From Amyloporia xantha (lineage: Eukaryota > Basidiomycota > Agaricomycetes > Polyporales > Adustoporiaceae): a stretch of DNA of 64,000 bases. Numbering within the stretch: the stretch's first letter is position 1; each line of letters begins with the position of its first letter. Of the stretch, positions 47,423-58,702 are shown piece by piece. A program made the position numbers and the translations under genes. Under the pieces are notes generated by a model. The model was not told the origin of the DNA. It made no database searches and worked only from the letters and a program-made list of their open reading frames with translations. Location: positions 248,001 through 312,000 of the forward strand of contig JAYKKR010000024.1 in NCBI GenBank assembly GCA_036971615.1, in the 5' to 3' direction.

Positions 47423-50193
47423 TCATCGTTTCGTGAATATCTTGTTCAGAAGGCCCAAGACCTTCGGCACATTGAGCTGCACATATTCTAGATCCAGGAG
47501 ATGCTTATTGTCCTTTTGCTGTGATCGAAGAATGTGAGTGACGAAATACTAAGAGCACGAAGTGGTTCACATACCTTCTCCAAAAGGTCGTCGATATTGA
47601 GGTCCATTTCCAAAATGGCCTTCTCGCGACCCTTGTAGTGTAGTGCAATGATGAACGTGCCAGGAGTTGGCGAAGTGAAGTTGAAGTAAATGTTCGGTCG
47701 TCTGTGAGATTCACATAAGTTACCTACATCCCATACACGTGAGAGCGCAGCACATACCGGTTGTCGGGCACATTGCTTTCCACAATGATGCCCTCTTTCT
47801 CCAACTGAGCATGGGTGAATCGATACGGTCCATGTACAATCGGTTTGGCCGGCTTCTTCTCCTTTCCTCCAACAGTGACCACACCTACACCAGTCGTCGC
47901 ACCCTTATCCTTCGTAGCTGTCAAACGCACGTTCTGCAGATACGCCTTGTACTGCTCGAGCTGGGTACGTAGGTAGTTATTATGATCACAGATCGTCTTG
48001 TAGACCGCCTCAAGCGATTTCGTCTCGAGAATGACCTTCTCTCGCAGGTTTCCGAGGTGCACAAGTTCGGCTCCGACTTCTTCCTGCATGAGCTTGTAGC
48101 CATCGCTGCCGTCGATGACTTTGTATTCCTCGAGCTCTCGAAGCATCTCTTTCACTTTGATGCCTTTGCGTACAAGTGTGGCATCCTTCGTGGTAGCCGC
48201 ACGCTCGGCTAACGCAGCAAGGTTGTACGGCCGCTTCTCGTTCGTTGGGGGGAGCGAACGAATGAGTTGTACCAAATTTGACTTAGCCTCCATGTAGAGC
48301 ATGTCGGTCGTTGAGACCGAATCCATGAGTGCGCTCTGGATATCTTGGATGGGTGTTTCCCAGCGACTGTAAAGAGACAGCTCGATGGCTCGATTCTCTT
48401 TGCGAGGAACTTGTGAAGGTGCTGCGCCGAGCTCGTCGGTGAGTATTCGGAGATGCTGTTTGTCATTCGGTGCCTAAAAGGTACACATGAGCAAGTGCGA
48501 CGGCATCTAGCATCCATACAAACATACCAAAACTTCAATATGCTGTAGAATCAAGGAGTGCGTGTTATACAGCTCATTAAGGGTGATGTTGATAACGAGA
48601 TCTTTCTTCGACAAAGCCATGTATTGATCCATCTGTTGCAAGACAAATGTCACGAGAGGCTCTAGGATATAGGGGATGACATACCTCGAGAGTATCATAG
48701 AAATCTCCGACTTCGCAGAGATTGTTCAGGAATTGGTTGATTCGCGCCTTGTTATTCTCAACAAATGGATTCAGAGTAATCATGTAGGCTTCCTTGGCAT
48801 AAGATGGTTTGTTTGCAAGGTTCTGCAACATCTTGGCGATCTGAATGGAATTGTTAGATGCGATGTGACAATGCTCTTGGATAATACACACTCACCAAAG
48901 TTAAAGTCCTTCTTGGGAACTTCGCAGGAACGCCCTCCACCAGCATATAAGCCTGAGGTGTCACAATAGCGGGATTGATGAATCGCAGGAAGAAAAAGCC
49001 GCCGATCAACGAGCAAATGGCATAATCTGTAGCTTCAGGGTATTTTCGCTGTACAACGCAGAGAGCACACTAATCTCAGCAGCAAGCAGTCGCGCCTGAA
49101 CAGTTCTACATACTCGTGTGAGACTCCTGATCTGCTTGCAGATCCACCGGATACCATAGGGCACGCTCTCCATACTTTCAATGATAGTAAGCAGGAAGCT
49201 ATTGGCGATTTCCATAAGCATAGTGAGGCGCGGGGCAATGATGGCCTGCACGTCTGGGTTCAGAGCCGCTACCTCTGGAGGAACACCGCGGGGAAGATTA
49301 GGAGGAAGAGAACCCGTCTCTTCCTCGATTTGAATGATCATTTGCTCGTAGACCTTGACTGGATTGATCTCGAGGTTCAGGTCCTTGTGCTCGATCAAAC
49401 TGTTGATGCGCTCGGCCAGCACGCTCTTCAGGTAGCTCTGTCCGGGCCCGCGGCGAGTGTAGGTCGTCATCATGCGCGAAACAGGAGTGTTGGCGCGCAG
49501 AAGGGAGCCGAATTCAGTTGCAGTCTCGAACTGTGAAGACAGCACAGACTGGAACATGGTCAGCAGTAGATGTTCTTCACGACTTTCGTACTGATTTCCG
49601 TAAAGCGTGAACATGACTGTCTGCAGGAGGGTATCAATCTCGGTCAAGCTGACCAGACGACATAGATTCGCAATATGTCGGGGCTCCGATTGGAGGAGGA
49701 AGAAGAGATTTGAGTATTGCTGCAGCTTGCGGTCGTCGGGGTAGTGGCCCTCTGTTGCGTCTACTTCCTCCAAGTGTCTTTCCACTTCGTTTTGCTGATG
49801 CACAGCATTAGACCGCCTAGAAATCGAAGAACAGGCTCATGACAGACCTCATCAAGGGCCATGCGGTTCTGGATGAGCAGACCGATGCGGGAATCGAGAA
49901 AGCGAACATCGCGCTCCAGCACGAAGTTCCGCTTAGACTGAGCCGATATCCGCGACTTGAGCTCCCTCAACCGTTTTTGGGCTTGTGGAGAACGAGAGTC
50001 TAAACACATGTGACTGGGACCAAGGGAGGGACTTACCTCGACCTAGCTCGTCCTCGACTTCTACATCCTGTTCAGCAGCCATGCTAAACAGCGCTGTGAC
50101 GCTGTACCGGTTTGTATTCCTATTCGTCACCCGTCTGGAAGACATGCTTCCAGGAGACTGGGGAGAGCTCGGCAGATCAGAGTACGACGACAT
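47423..50193 (-). CDS. Ras GTPase-activating protein with RasGAP and RasGAP_C domains
   Basis: Nine exons: 50193-50037, 49999-49848, 49794-49114, 49048-48896, 48840-48685, 48632-48528, 48473-47758, 47701-47575 and 47512-47423. They give 778 residues. A Ser-rich N-terminus ([20 protein letters not shown]) leads into a coiled coil ([18 protein letters not shown]). The RasGAP domain has the arginine-finger region [13 protein letters not shown] and the FLR-type segment [19 protein letters not shown]. The C-terminal RasGAP_C domain reads [17 protein letters not shown] and [15 protein letters not shown]. Family knowledge: this layout matches fungal Gap1/Sar1 and IQGAP-related proteins that accelerate GTP hydrolysis by Ras. 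Start codons of this gene and of its truncated paralogue are 763 bp apart and divergent. Confidence 0.92.
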
Positions 50194-50956
50194 GTTGGTG
50201 TGGTCCCAGCAAAGGAAATTGTGTATCGTAGAGAGGTCGCGTTGGGTATGCACAAGAAGTGAAAACGCAAACTATCGCCAGTGGTCCCGCCGTGAACAAA
50301 AGAACGTGGTCGGTCGAATTCGTGAAGAGTAATGGGGAAGAGATCACAGAGGAAAGGGGCAATGGTCGTCGAGAGAGAATAGGCAACACTGCAGTTACCG
50401 ACTTCGTGGATATGTTTGTTCTTTAGAAACCTCTGAATTATTTCTTAAGAGATAATCTCACCGGGTAACCGCCAAGATCGGGCATGTTCATTACGTAAAA
50501 GCAGGTTAACTCCCCGAATTGCCTGCACTCAGTGCACTGCCACTGCTGTACGACTGGCACCGCAGATTATCTGCCAATAGCACTTCTCCCCATCTCCTCT
50601 GAAACAGATCGCAGTGTGTACCTAACATATCACAGGCTTGTGCGAATGGGATAAATGGTGCTCTCTGAGGCTACGAGGAGTACCCAATGTCCTTAACTCG
50701 CTCGCTCTCTGCTCTGGACTTCGACGTCGACAATATTTTTGGGAAACTTGCATGCCTCGACGCAGAGGTGTTTCCCCAATGAGTCCCAACCTCGACTCAT
50801 CACCGGGAGGAAAGCAGTGCTGCGTTGTACAGATGACTTTCGGATGACTTGATCACAGTCTACAATCTATCAGTTCTCACGTTGTTCGGTCCAGTGAGGG
50901 TGAGCGCAGCTTTAGGTTCTCACTCACCCCCCTCGCAACCGTTACAGACGACCTCC
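50194..50956. promoter_or_regulatory. Divergent region between the two RasGAP genes
   Basis: It lies between the ATGs at 50193 (-) and 50957 (+), so it should hold both promoters. The right part also has an open frame directly upstream of the 50957 ATG but no in-frame ATG there. Confidence 0.5.
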
Positions 50957-52381
50957 ATGACGCGAATATTAGGCGAAACTGCGAATCATGTCACACCAAG
51001 GCAAAGTCATGAAGTTATCTACCCGAGCCCCCGTGTGATTCAGTTGTACTCGGAGCTCTTCTCACTCCTCCGGGCTGACCCCGTGCTAGTGGCCTCGCTC
51101 TGTCAATCGGTCCAGTTGACTGAGATCGATGATCTACTTCAAACAGTGATGTTCTCACTTTATGGATGCAGCACGGAGGATGAACATCTTCTATTGGCTG
51201 TCTTCCGGACGTTGATTTCCTCACAATTCGAGTCTACTCTCGCCTTCGACTCCCTCATGCGTCCTAACACGCCCCTTTCGCGTGCAATAATCCCTTATAC
51301 ACGCCGTGAATCCGGACAAGCGTATCTTCGGGCTGTCTTTCCTACGCGTATCAACCGTTTGATTGAACACAAGGAAATGGTCATGGAGATTGATCCGGTC
51401 AAAGTATATGACCAGCTCGTCGACCAAATCGAAACGGTGTGTGGCACCCTTCCACCTGAGCTGCCCCGAGAAGTCTCGCCTGAGGTGGCAGCTCGAGATC
51501 CGAATGTGCAGGCCATCATCGCTCCACGCGTCAAAATGCTCGAGGAGATTGCGAGCACTTTCGTTTCGGATATTGTGGAGAGTTTAGCGAGCGTCCCATT
51601 CGGAGTGCGATGGATTTGCAAGCAGTTAAAGCAGTCCGCACTGGTAAATGACTCATTGTTTGAATGCCTCAGATGTGTTTTACGATTCCTGATGCCCTGT
51701 CAGCGTCACCATCCTCATGCCACCGACCATGAACTATCTTCGCTGCTTGGCAATCTGTTTCTCCAACGATTCCTCATTCCAGCGATTGTGACACCGCAAG
51801 CCTATCACCTTATCACAGGAGTCGTCCCTAAACATCCACGGAGGATATTGACCTTGGTTAGCTCAGTGGTCTGGCTTACAAGTCTCTGACCCTAACTTTG
51901 TTTCCAGGTCGCAAAGTCATTGGAAGGTCTGGTTACTGTGTTACCGTGCGATGAGAAACCGTATCTTGCCAAGCTCAGTCCTTTTGTTGAGCGCAATCAG
52001 GCACGAATGGATGATTTTCTGCAGAAACTTTGCTGCGTAGACGACTTCGAACCAGAACCTGAGGTATATCTGCTTGTGTAGCATTTCAGATGGTTATTTC
52101 GACGCTCATTTTCATTAGTCCATTTTGAAGGATGACACTACAATCAACGTCAAGCTGAATGAACTGTTCACCACGCACCGCTTGCTTATGTCGCATGTCG
52201 AAGCGCTGGTACGTCTTCTGTCTCTTGACCATGTCGTACACTTGAGTCTAACTGCAAGCTCCAGACAGCGGATGGAAGGGAGCATTTGAGAACACTACTG
52301 AACGAATTGGGACCTGCTCCCCCACTAGTTCCTCAGCATTTGTGCCCTGAAATACGGCTACAGCTATCTAGCCGCCAGTAG
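50957..52381 (+). CDS. Truncated RasGAP paralogue lacking the C-terminal domain
   Basis: Five exons (50957-51643, 51704-51856, 51908-52063, 52119-52208, 52265-52381) give 400 residues. It aligns with the RasGAP domain of the neighbour: LTEIDDLLQTVMFSLYG, SLMRPNTPLSRAIIPYTRR and [20 protein letters not shown]. All four introns sit exactly where the full-length gene has them. The arginine-finger region is kept. In the FLR segment the Leu is Gln and the Asn of FINPA is Ile, which could lower activity. The coiled-coil N-terminus and the whole RasGAP_C domain are missing: it stops at LSSRQ, where the neighbour reads on. Frames are open throughout, so it may be expressed, perhaps as a regulatory or weakened GAP. 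This is inference. Confidence 0.85.
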
Positions 52382-53223
52382 GCAGGTCCTTCCCACGTAC
52401 CGCCGCTGGCGATCGGTGGCAAGAAAAGCTAACTATATTGGATGACAGAATACGCTGAACTGATTTTTGACGTGAGAAAGAGATAGGAAATGAATCGATG
52501 ACCACTCATACAACTAGGGCTTAGTGTAATATTGATCCGTCTGGCCATACCACGTACCACGGGGGACCACGAAGTCACAAGTTTCTTCTGGGGAATGGAG
52601 CAATATGTAGCCATTTCAAATTGCGAAATGTGTCGAACCCCTTTCTGGCCCGACCTGACAGACTCCGCGAAAACTTGTCCCAAGTGATTTAGCACGCGCG
52701 GCACTAAGAAAAGTGGATGATTGGAGTGCGACAGGACACGTCGGCGGAGCCGGGCCACTGTGACCATGCGATCGTTTGGATCGGTCTCACTGACATATTT
52801 TATGTGCATGTCGGTATGAGAAGGTAAGTTTCGCACACATCCCACATAGCGCTGCCACCATGCAGACTTCTGTCCGCTCGGTACGGTTGGTGTGTCCTTA
52901 CAACTGTCACTGTTTCACACATGAGTAGGTCCCATGCCATGGTTTCCAGACAAATTCCTCTAACCAAAGAAGCTTAACTGAAAAAGGCTCTTGCAGTCGT
53001 ACCAGTCCTTATATTGAAAACCTGCGGACTTCCGCTCTGAGCCTTGTACCTGTACCTGCTGCATTCCGATCTGCCGCTCCTGGGTGCCCGGCTTCTTTAT
53101 CTTCAGTGGAATGTCTGGTTTGGAAATTCAGTGGGCAGCTACTTATAGCCGACACACGGAGTAAGCTTATATGCAGGGTGTTGTCCTCTTCCCAAGATAT
53201 TGTCCTGGAATACGCGTGCTCTA
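52382..53223. other. Intergenic region
   Basis: About 840 bp between the RasGAP paralogue and the P450. A 138-codon minus-strand frame (52429-52845) is open without any domain signal. I treat it as non-coding. The P450 promoter must lie at its right end. Confidence 0.45.
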
Positions 53224-55619
53224 ATGGTGTTGTCAAAGCTTGTCGTCCAATGTGTACTCATCTTCGGTATAACCTGGTTACTATGGCGTCTTCTGCGATC
53301 GTTTGTTGTTGGCAAGTCTCCTCTGGATAATATTCCAGGCCCTATCTCAAGATCTTTCTGGGTTGGTGAGTCAGTCACGAGTCGTCTGACCGAGAAACTT
53401 TTTCGAAAGTAATGCTTTTCTGATAGGCAATCTCAACCAATTATTCAGCCGAGACGGATCTGACTTTCATCGGGAAATCGCACAAGAGTATGGCCCGGTC
53501 GTAAGAATGCAGGGTTTGCTAAGTGTATGTACAGTCTCCCGCGATTGAAGTCAGCACTCTGATGGTTTGTTGATGTGTAGCAACCATTGTTGTATGTGTA
53601 CGATCCAAAGGCTCTCCATACAATGATCATCAAGGAGCAACAAACCTATGAAGTAGAGGAACTCTTCATCAAGTAAGTGGTGATCACTGGCGTAGGTTCG
53701 TGAGACTGAATCATGTCCAGGAGTAACCGCCTCATTTTTGGACCCGGTCTAGTCGCGACTGTTGGTGAGTCTAGACACAATATACGATGAGAAATATCCC
53801 TGATGCGTTTCTAGGCGATCCTCACCGCAAACAGCGCAAGATACTGAATCCTGTCTTTTCTGTCAATCATATGCGCAATATGCTACCCATATTCTACCGT
53901 GTAACTCGTAGGGTGGGTCCAATGGTTACAAATGAACTCCAAGGGCGTATAGGCTCAATACTGAACTGCCAGCTCTGCGACGCATTGTCATCTCGAGTAA
54001 GCAGTGGTCCACAAGAGCTCGACTTTCTGGGCTGGATGGGCCGAATCAGCCTTGAACTTATTGGGCAAGGTGGATTAGGCCACTCCTTTGATCCGCTGGT
54101 GCAAGACCCCGGCGATAATTATGCAAATGCCCTCAAAGATCTTGTGTTAGTGCGGTTTGTCCTCATGTCCAGGAGACAAATCTGATATCCTTTGGCTGTG
54201 GGCGCGCAGGCCGTCATTATTAAAGCTCACCCTTTTGCGGCAGTGTTTGCCATACGTCTCACAATTAGGCCCCGTTTGGCTCCGGCGATATGTGATCGAT
54301 ATTTTCCCGAATAAAGATCTACAAAGGCTGAAGTCGATCGTGGATGTCATGCACCGTCGGTCGACCGAAATTTATGAAGCAAAGAAGTTAGCCCTTCTGC
54401 AAGGAGACGAGAGTATCTCGAGTCAGATTACAGGTGGGAAAGATATTATGAGTGTCCTAAGTGTGTATCAACCTCGCTGCCCTTTATGACGTGTCCATAA
54501 CATCATCGCTGAACTAGTGAAGACAAATACGACAGCATCTGAGGCTGACATGCTATCGGAAGAGGAAATCATTGCCCAGATAACGTGAGTGACCCCAAGT
54601 TCAGAAGCAAGCTCTGAGGGAGATAACCTCATATCCGCAATGCAGATCATTCATTTATGCCGCAACAGACACGACATCGAACACTCTTGCTCGCATCTTT
54701 GAACTTCTTGCCGGCAACCCAACTCTTCAGGACAATGTACGTAAGGAAGTCCTGCAGTTATATCAAAGCGGTGAACCGTCCTATGATGAATTGATGGGGC
54801 TGCCATATTTGGACGCGATTTGTCGGGAAACGCTTCGAATGTCAGTACCGTCGATTCCACGCTTGGTTTCTTCAACTGAAAAGCACTGCAGTCATCCTCC
54901 TGACGATCTTATAATTCGCCAGTACGCACTGTTCTCTCATTCTCGAAGGAAATTTTCACTTATGCTTGTATTTGTCCGTCAGACCCAATAAAGACGTTAT
55001 ACTGCCTCTTTCCGAGCCAGTACAGGGGATCGATGGCAGCTTGATCTATGAAATCCCTATTCCGAAGGGCACTAAAATATTTCTCGGAGTGTTAGGATCA
55101 AACACCAACAAGAGCCTGTGGGGGGAAGATGCTTGGGAATGGAAGCCAGAGCGTTGGCTTACGCCCTTGCCGAGTACACTTGCACAAGCTCCGATCCCTG
55201 GAGTGTATTCGAACTTGTAAGCTCTACATTTATACTGAGTTGTTTTACCTCATTTGCTCGTAAGAATGACATTCTTAGGGGGAGGAAGAGCTTGCATGTG
55301 AGTGCTCGGTGTCGTCGGTCACTATCTATGACGTCCATTGACTGGATAATCGTAGCGGGTTCAAGTTTTCGGAATTGGAGATGAGTCAGTGTATATTCCT
55401 GATACGATTACACCTAATACGCTGACACTAACACTACTGATACTCACCATTGCGTCAGAGGTCGTCCTATCTATGTTACTCACAACGTTCACTTTCCAAT
55501 TGACCGACAAACCAATCGTCTGGAACTTCGCACCAATCAGATATCCGACCGTGGGCACAGAAAGTAATATTCCAAGGATGCCATTGAAAGTAGGGCTAGT
55601 GGACGATATGCGTCTTTAG
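53224..55619 (+). CDS. Cytochrome P450 monooxygenase
   Basis: Fourteen exons run from the ATG at 53224 to the stop at 55619. Those read include 53224-53365, 53427-53524, 53581-53672, 53721-53764, 53815-53912, 53973-54145, 54210-54460, 54518-54584, 54646-54840, 54983-55216, 55265-55297, 55356-55384 and 55459-55619, plus a short exon near 54899. An N-terminal membrane anchor (VLIFGITWLLWRLLRSFVV) is followed by a Pro-rich hinge (DNIPGPISRSFWVGN). The I-helix reads FIYAATDTTSN, the K-helix ExxR is RETLR, and PERW precedes the heme loop FLGGGRACIG with the Cys ligand. Family knowledge: class II microsomal P450s oxidise lipophilic substrates with electrons from the reductase. It resembles large basidiomycete P450 families; I cannot give the CYP number. 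A broken copy of its C-terminus follows at about 55790. Confidence 0.9.
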
Positions 55620-55789
55620 TGCGCATGTGTGTTATGTTGTGAACATAGCTTGTCGCGGTGACGGGGATATACATTCTAGGAGATAGAATATGCCTCAACG
55701 TCAACTTGGAGAGAAGGACTCTTGATTATCATCTTCGTACAAGGTAAGAAATGGTGATAGTTATACTACTTCAGTACAAGATGTAGTGT

Positions 55790-56220
55790 GTGCTCTTCTG
55801 TTCGAGCCGCATTATCGAGTCAGTAGCACTTTTACCCACAAGAGCCTAGCTTGTGACCCTTTTGTGGTGGAAGGCCTCGCACATAAATTTTCGTCGGTAA
55901 GTTCTGAATCTCTATTTCACAGACAGACTGGATTCTGTGGCGGTTTCAAATTCACTGCGTTACAAATGGGCGAATGTAAGCGAGCATCTTGGCAAGGATG
56001 TGCTTTGACAGAGAGCCAACATTCGTAGTCGTATTTAGGTTGTCTTGTCTGTGTTGATCTCAAGATTCACTTTCGAGTTGATGGACAAACCAGCCGTGTA
56101 GGATGACACATCGGCCCGTGAGGTATCCTACTGTGGACGACGCCGAATACAACATCGCATAGATACCCTTAAGACAGAGTGTACAGTCAGCGTGCATCAA
56201 TGCTCTATAATTAGACTCCA
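55790..56220 (+). pseudogene. P450 C-terminal relic
   Basis: Just after the intact P450, two pieces resemble its last exons. One encodes GFKFTALQMGE near 55940-55975, compared with GFKFSELEM in the intact gene. The other encodes LSVLISRFTFELMDKPAV near 56045-56100, compared with LSMLLTTFTFQLTDKPIV. A TAG stands where the intact gene has Trp. After a frameshift, VRYPTVDDAEYNIA follows, compared with IRYPTVGTESNIP. The heme loop itself is not intact. This is a dead tandem duplicate. Confidence 0.78.
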
Positions 56221-56461
56221 ACACACCACAATTGCATGGTGCTAACGAACCATTTCAAGATGTATGGTCAGTGACAATGACGATGCTGTGAATGAAAATG
56301 GGTGAGGCATACCGTAACGTCAACTTAAGGCGAAGCTACTGAATAGTCCATTGGCATTCATGAGAACAAGATGGCGAAAAAATGAAGAGTGAAAAGCGAT
56401 AAGTGATTCCTGGTACATGACATGCGATGCGTACATGCCTACACGTCCCTATTAACTTATG

Positions 56462-57345
56462 TTACCGTCGGGACAATCGCGGAGCGGGTACAAGGCCTAA
56501 TAAGCCAAATGTAAAGGCATATAAGCCGGAGGCTGCAGGTAGTGAACATGTATGTTTCGCATTAGAAATGAGTGATAGTGGAAGCCGGAGGACACCATGG
56601 TGTTTAGTTGTGAAATGAATGCATCCGTCAGCTTTGCCTGTCGCCAGTCAGGTTGTACTTACATGCTACAACTCCCTCTATGAGCCCGAGGTTAGACCAT
56701 TGGCTCAGGATAAATGCAAGGAGTGACCAGCCGACGACAATGGAGGCTGTCAGCAGCTGTCGAATGGAGTAACGTTGAGAAAGCACTGAAGTATCGGCCA
56801 GATATGAACGCGTACTGGTATTATGGACGACAACACGCCGGACTCCCTCCAGCGACGGTACTGTTGATGATATATGGACTAAATCAGGACAGTACAGATA
56901 AAATGAAGGTGCGCACATCGGGTTGCACTCCTTGAATCAGAGGAATCGAGAGAATATACATGAACAATGCCACTGTGAGCATTGCAGACCCTAGCGCGGC
57001 TAGAGCAGCGACTCTGTAAAAAGATATATCATAGGTGGATCAGGGACGATTTGTACTGCCCAGATGCCTATAGGTCACAGTGCACGTACCGTCCCCAGCC
57101 GTGAACATCAGCTTCCCCGTGCACAATGCGCCAGAATGCAACATGACTGTCGAGGTAGTAGGTAACAAGCCCCCCTGGTAGGAGAAATTTGAGCTGCTTA
57201 AGGGTATGATGGGACAGCGACATGCTGGATACCAGTGAAGGTGTTTCGGCGAGCCAACCGACTACAGCGATCCAAGCTTCTAGTATTGGGAAAGGTGCGG
57301 TTTCACATGATTCTGGTCCTCCGGATGCTGCCAATTTGACAAGAT
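56462..57345 (-). CDS. Multi-pass membrane protein of unknown function, 5' exon missing or displaced
   Basis: Five exons close in phase: 57345-57090, 57013-56917, 56860-56816, 56756-56663 and 56532-56462. The first begins inside a codon (DLVKLAASGG), so at least one upstream exon must exist. Hydrophobic segments are ALAALGSAMLTVALFMYILS, LLTASIVVGWSLLAFIL and GLYAFTFGLLGLVPAP. A conserved-looking loop reads YRRWRESGVLSSIIP. I remember similar basidiomycete membrane proteins but no assigned role. Only 30 bp upstream is a tRNA gene, then a transposon, so the 5' exon is either far upstream, with the tRNA in the intron, or lost. An ATG-containing frame (MITNLDVVPVATKTHSN) on the far side of the transposon at about 58035 is a possible but unproven first exon. 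Confidence 0.6.
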
Positions 57346-57375
57346 CTAAAACATCTCAAACCGCTTAGTAATATC

Positions 57376-57451
57376 GCCCGTTTAGCTCAGTGGTAGAGCG
57401 CGCCACTCGTATGTCATGGTGAGGTCGGTTGTTCAATCCAGCCAATGGGCA
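57376..57451 (+). tRNA. tRNA-Thr (anticodon CGU), with a probable 4-base intron
   Basis: The acceptor stem pairs GCCCGTT with AATGGGC (one G-U). The D arm reads GCTC...GAGC with A box TAGCTCAGTGGTAGAGC. The anticodon stem pairs CGCCA with TGGTG. The T arm pairs GGTTG with CAGCC around TTCAATC, and the B box GTTCAATCC is intact. The anticodon loop has 11 bases (CTCGTATGTCA) instead of 7, which is best explained by a 4-base intron after position 37. With CGT read as the anticodon it is tRNA-Thr. The first three base pairs (G-C, C-G, C-G) agree with known yeast Thr identity elements. A TTTT run about 15 bp downstream can act as the Pol III terminator. Confidence 0.82.
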
Positions 57452-57478
57452 ATTGTGGGAAATAATTTTGTTTCCTTG

Positions 57479-57486
57479 ATTGGAAT
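57479..57486. repeat. Target site duplication of the hAT element, left copy
   Basis: ATTGGAAT, identical to 57985-57992 on the other side of the element. Confidence 0.9.
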
Positions 57487-57984
57487 AGGACCCCGGCGAA
57501 TCCCCCAAGAGCCTCGATCCCAAATCGTCCTTCGTTCGGACCTCGCCCGACGCCGAATTCGGACTTTGGGCACATAACCTCGCGGCAAAATGCATAATTT
57601 CGGCCCCAAATGGGATCGAACCTCTTAAAATCGCTAAAGCCTCGCAAAAAAGGCCGATCTGCTCGTCGGGCGGTGCTGGAATTGTTCGGCGCCGTCTGCA
57701 CGCCATCTGGATCACGGAAGCGCATTTGGCAGGGGACCGAAGAGGCGTCTGAGGCGATGCCCGTCGGCTCGACCGGCCTGTCCATTTCCGCGCCAGGACT
57801 GGCCGGATTTCGGCCCTGATAGGATCGGACATGCGGGCTGAGGGGTACATTTCGGACCATTATGGCACCGAACATTTCGACCTACGCCCCCCAAATTCGG
57901 CCTTTTGGATCGAACATTTTCGAAATTTTGGCCAGTTTTCGGACCAAATGGGATCGAGGCTCTTGGGGGATTCGCCGGGGTCCT
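57487..57984. mobile_element. Non-autonomous hAT-type DNA transposon (MITE-like), 498 bp
   Basis: The ends are long perfect terminal inverted repeats: AGGACCCCGGCGAATCCCCC at 57487 continues through GATCCCA (37 bp), and its exact reverse complement ends at 57984. The element is flanked by an 8-bp direct repeat, ATTGGAAT, at 57479-57486 and 57985-57992. An 8-bp target site duplication fitting nTnnnnAn is the hallmark of the hAT superfamily. The interior is GC-rich, carries further partial inverted pieces (GGCCCCAAATGGGATCGAAC and a related string near 57950), and has no transposase motif. It must have been moved by a transposase supplied elsewhere. Perfect TIRs and TSDs suggest recent insertion. 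Confidence 0.92.
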
Positions 57985-57992
57985 ATTGGAAT
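57985..57992. repeat. Target site duplication of the hAT element, right copy
   Basis: ATTGGAAT, the partner of 57479-57486. Confidence 0.9.
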
Positions 57993-58702
57993 GTGTTTTC
58001 GTGGCAACAGGAACAACGTCAAGGTTCGTAATCATCCTCGCTCACCCTCGTCGGAATTCTAGCGGTGATACAGCATTTTCAAGCTGAATTGTGAAGCTTA
58101 GAGGCGACATGTAAGAGTCACTTATGTCACCTAATGTTGAATGCAGGTGGCAGGTCTCTTTCACAGCATCATTTTTACACATCATCTCCGAACTGATCAT
58201 GATAATCCTCGAAGTCAGACACTCCTACCCACTTTTAAAAAGGCGGACACTTATATTTTAAGGGTGAGCAGGAGAGTCTCGTCCGAGACTAGACAAGCAT
58301 GGGCGTAGCAAATAATAGGACTTCGATTGTGCGCAGGGGACCATCGACGTCCGAATCGACATTATGTAAGATGAGATGTCTGCCCCGCGAAGGCAGCTTG
58401 GCACTACCAGAATGCAGCTCACATTACCCCCAAGCAGATCAAGAGGCCTGAGGTATCATACCTGTATTCGGGTGGGTAGATCAATCGCTTCATGTGCGTC
58501 AGAATCTGAATTCAACGATTCTTGACTCTAGTAATATCCCCCTCAGGCTGGACCATAGATAAAACCCGTAGCCTCCAAATACGAGAAAACGGCATAAGTA
58601 TCCTGTAAGTATTGCAAATTGATCCTATGCTAAAATGTGCAGAGGACATAGGCAAAACTCGGCGTAACTGCAAAAACAGGGCAGGACTCTACAGCAAGCA
58701 AG
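57993..58702. other. Intergenic region right of the transposon
   Basis: About 700 bp. A short ATG frame on the minus strand near 58035 might be the displaced first exon of the membrane protein gene. Otherwise nothing is recognised. Confidence 0.4.

Noticed and set aside
52429..52845. 138-codon minus-strand frame between the RasGAP paralogue and the P450
   Set aside because: No domain, no splice neighbours and no support from either flanking gene.
57365..57875. Long minus-strand frames over the tRNA and the transposon
   Set aside because: They run through the tRNA and the GC-rich hAT element. The reading frame is a by-product of composition and not a gene.
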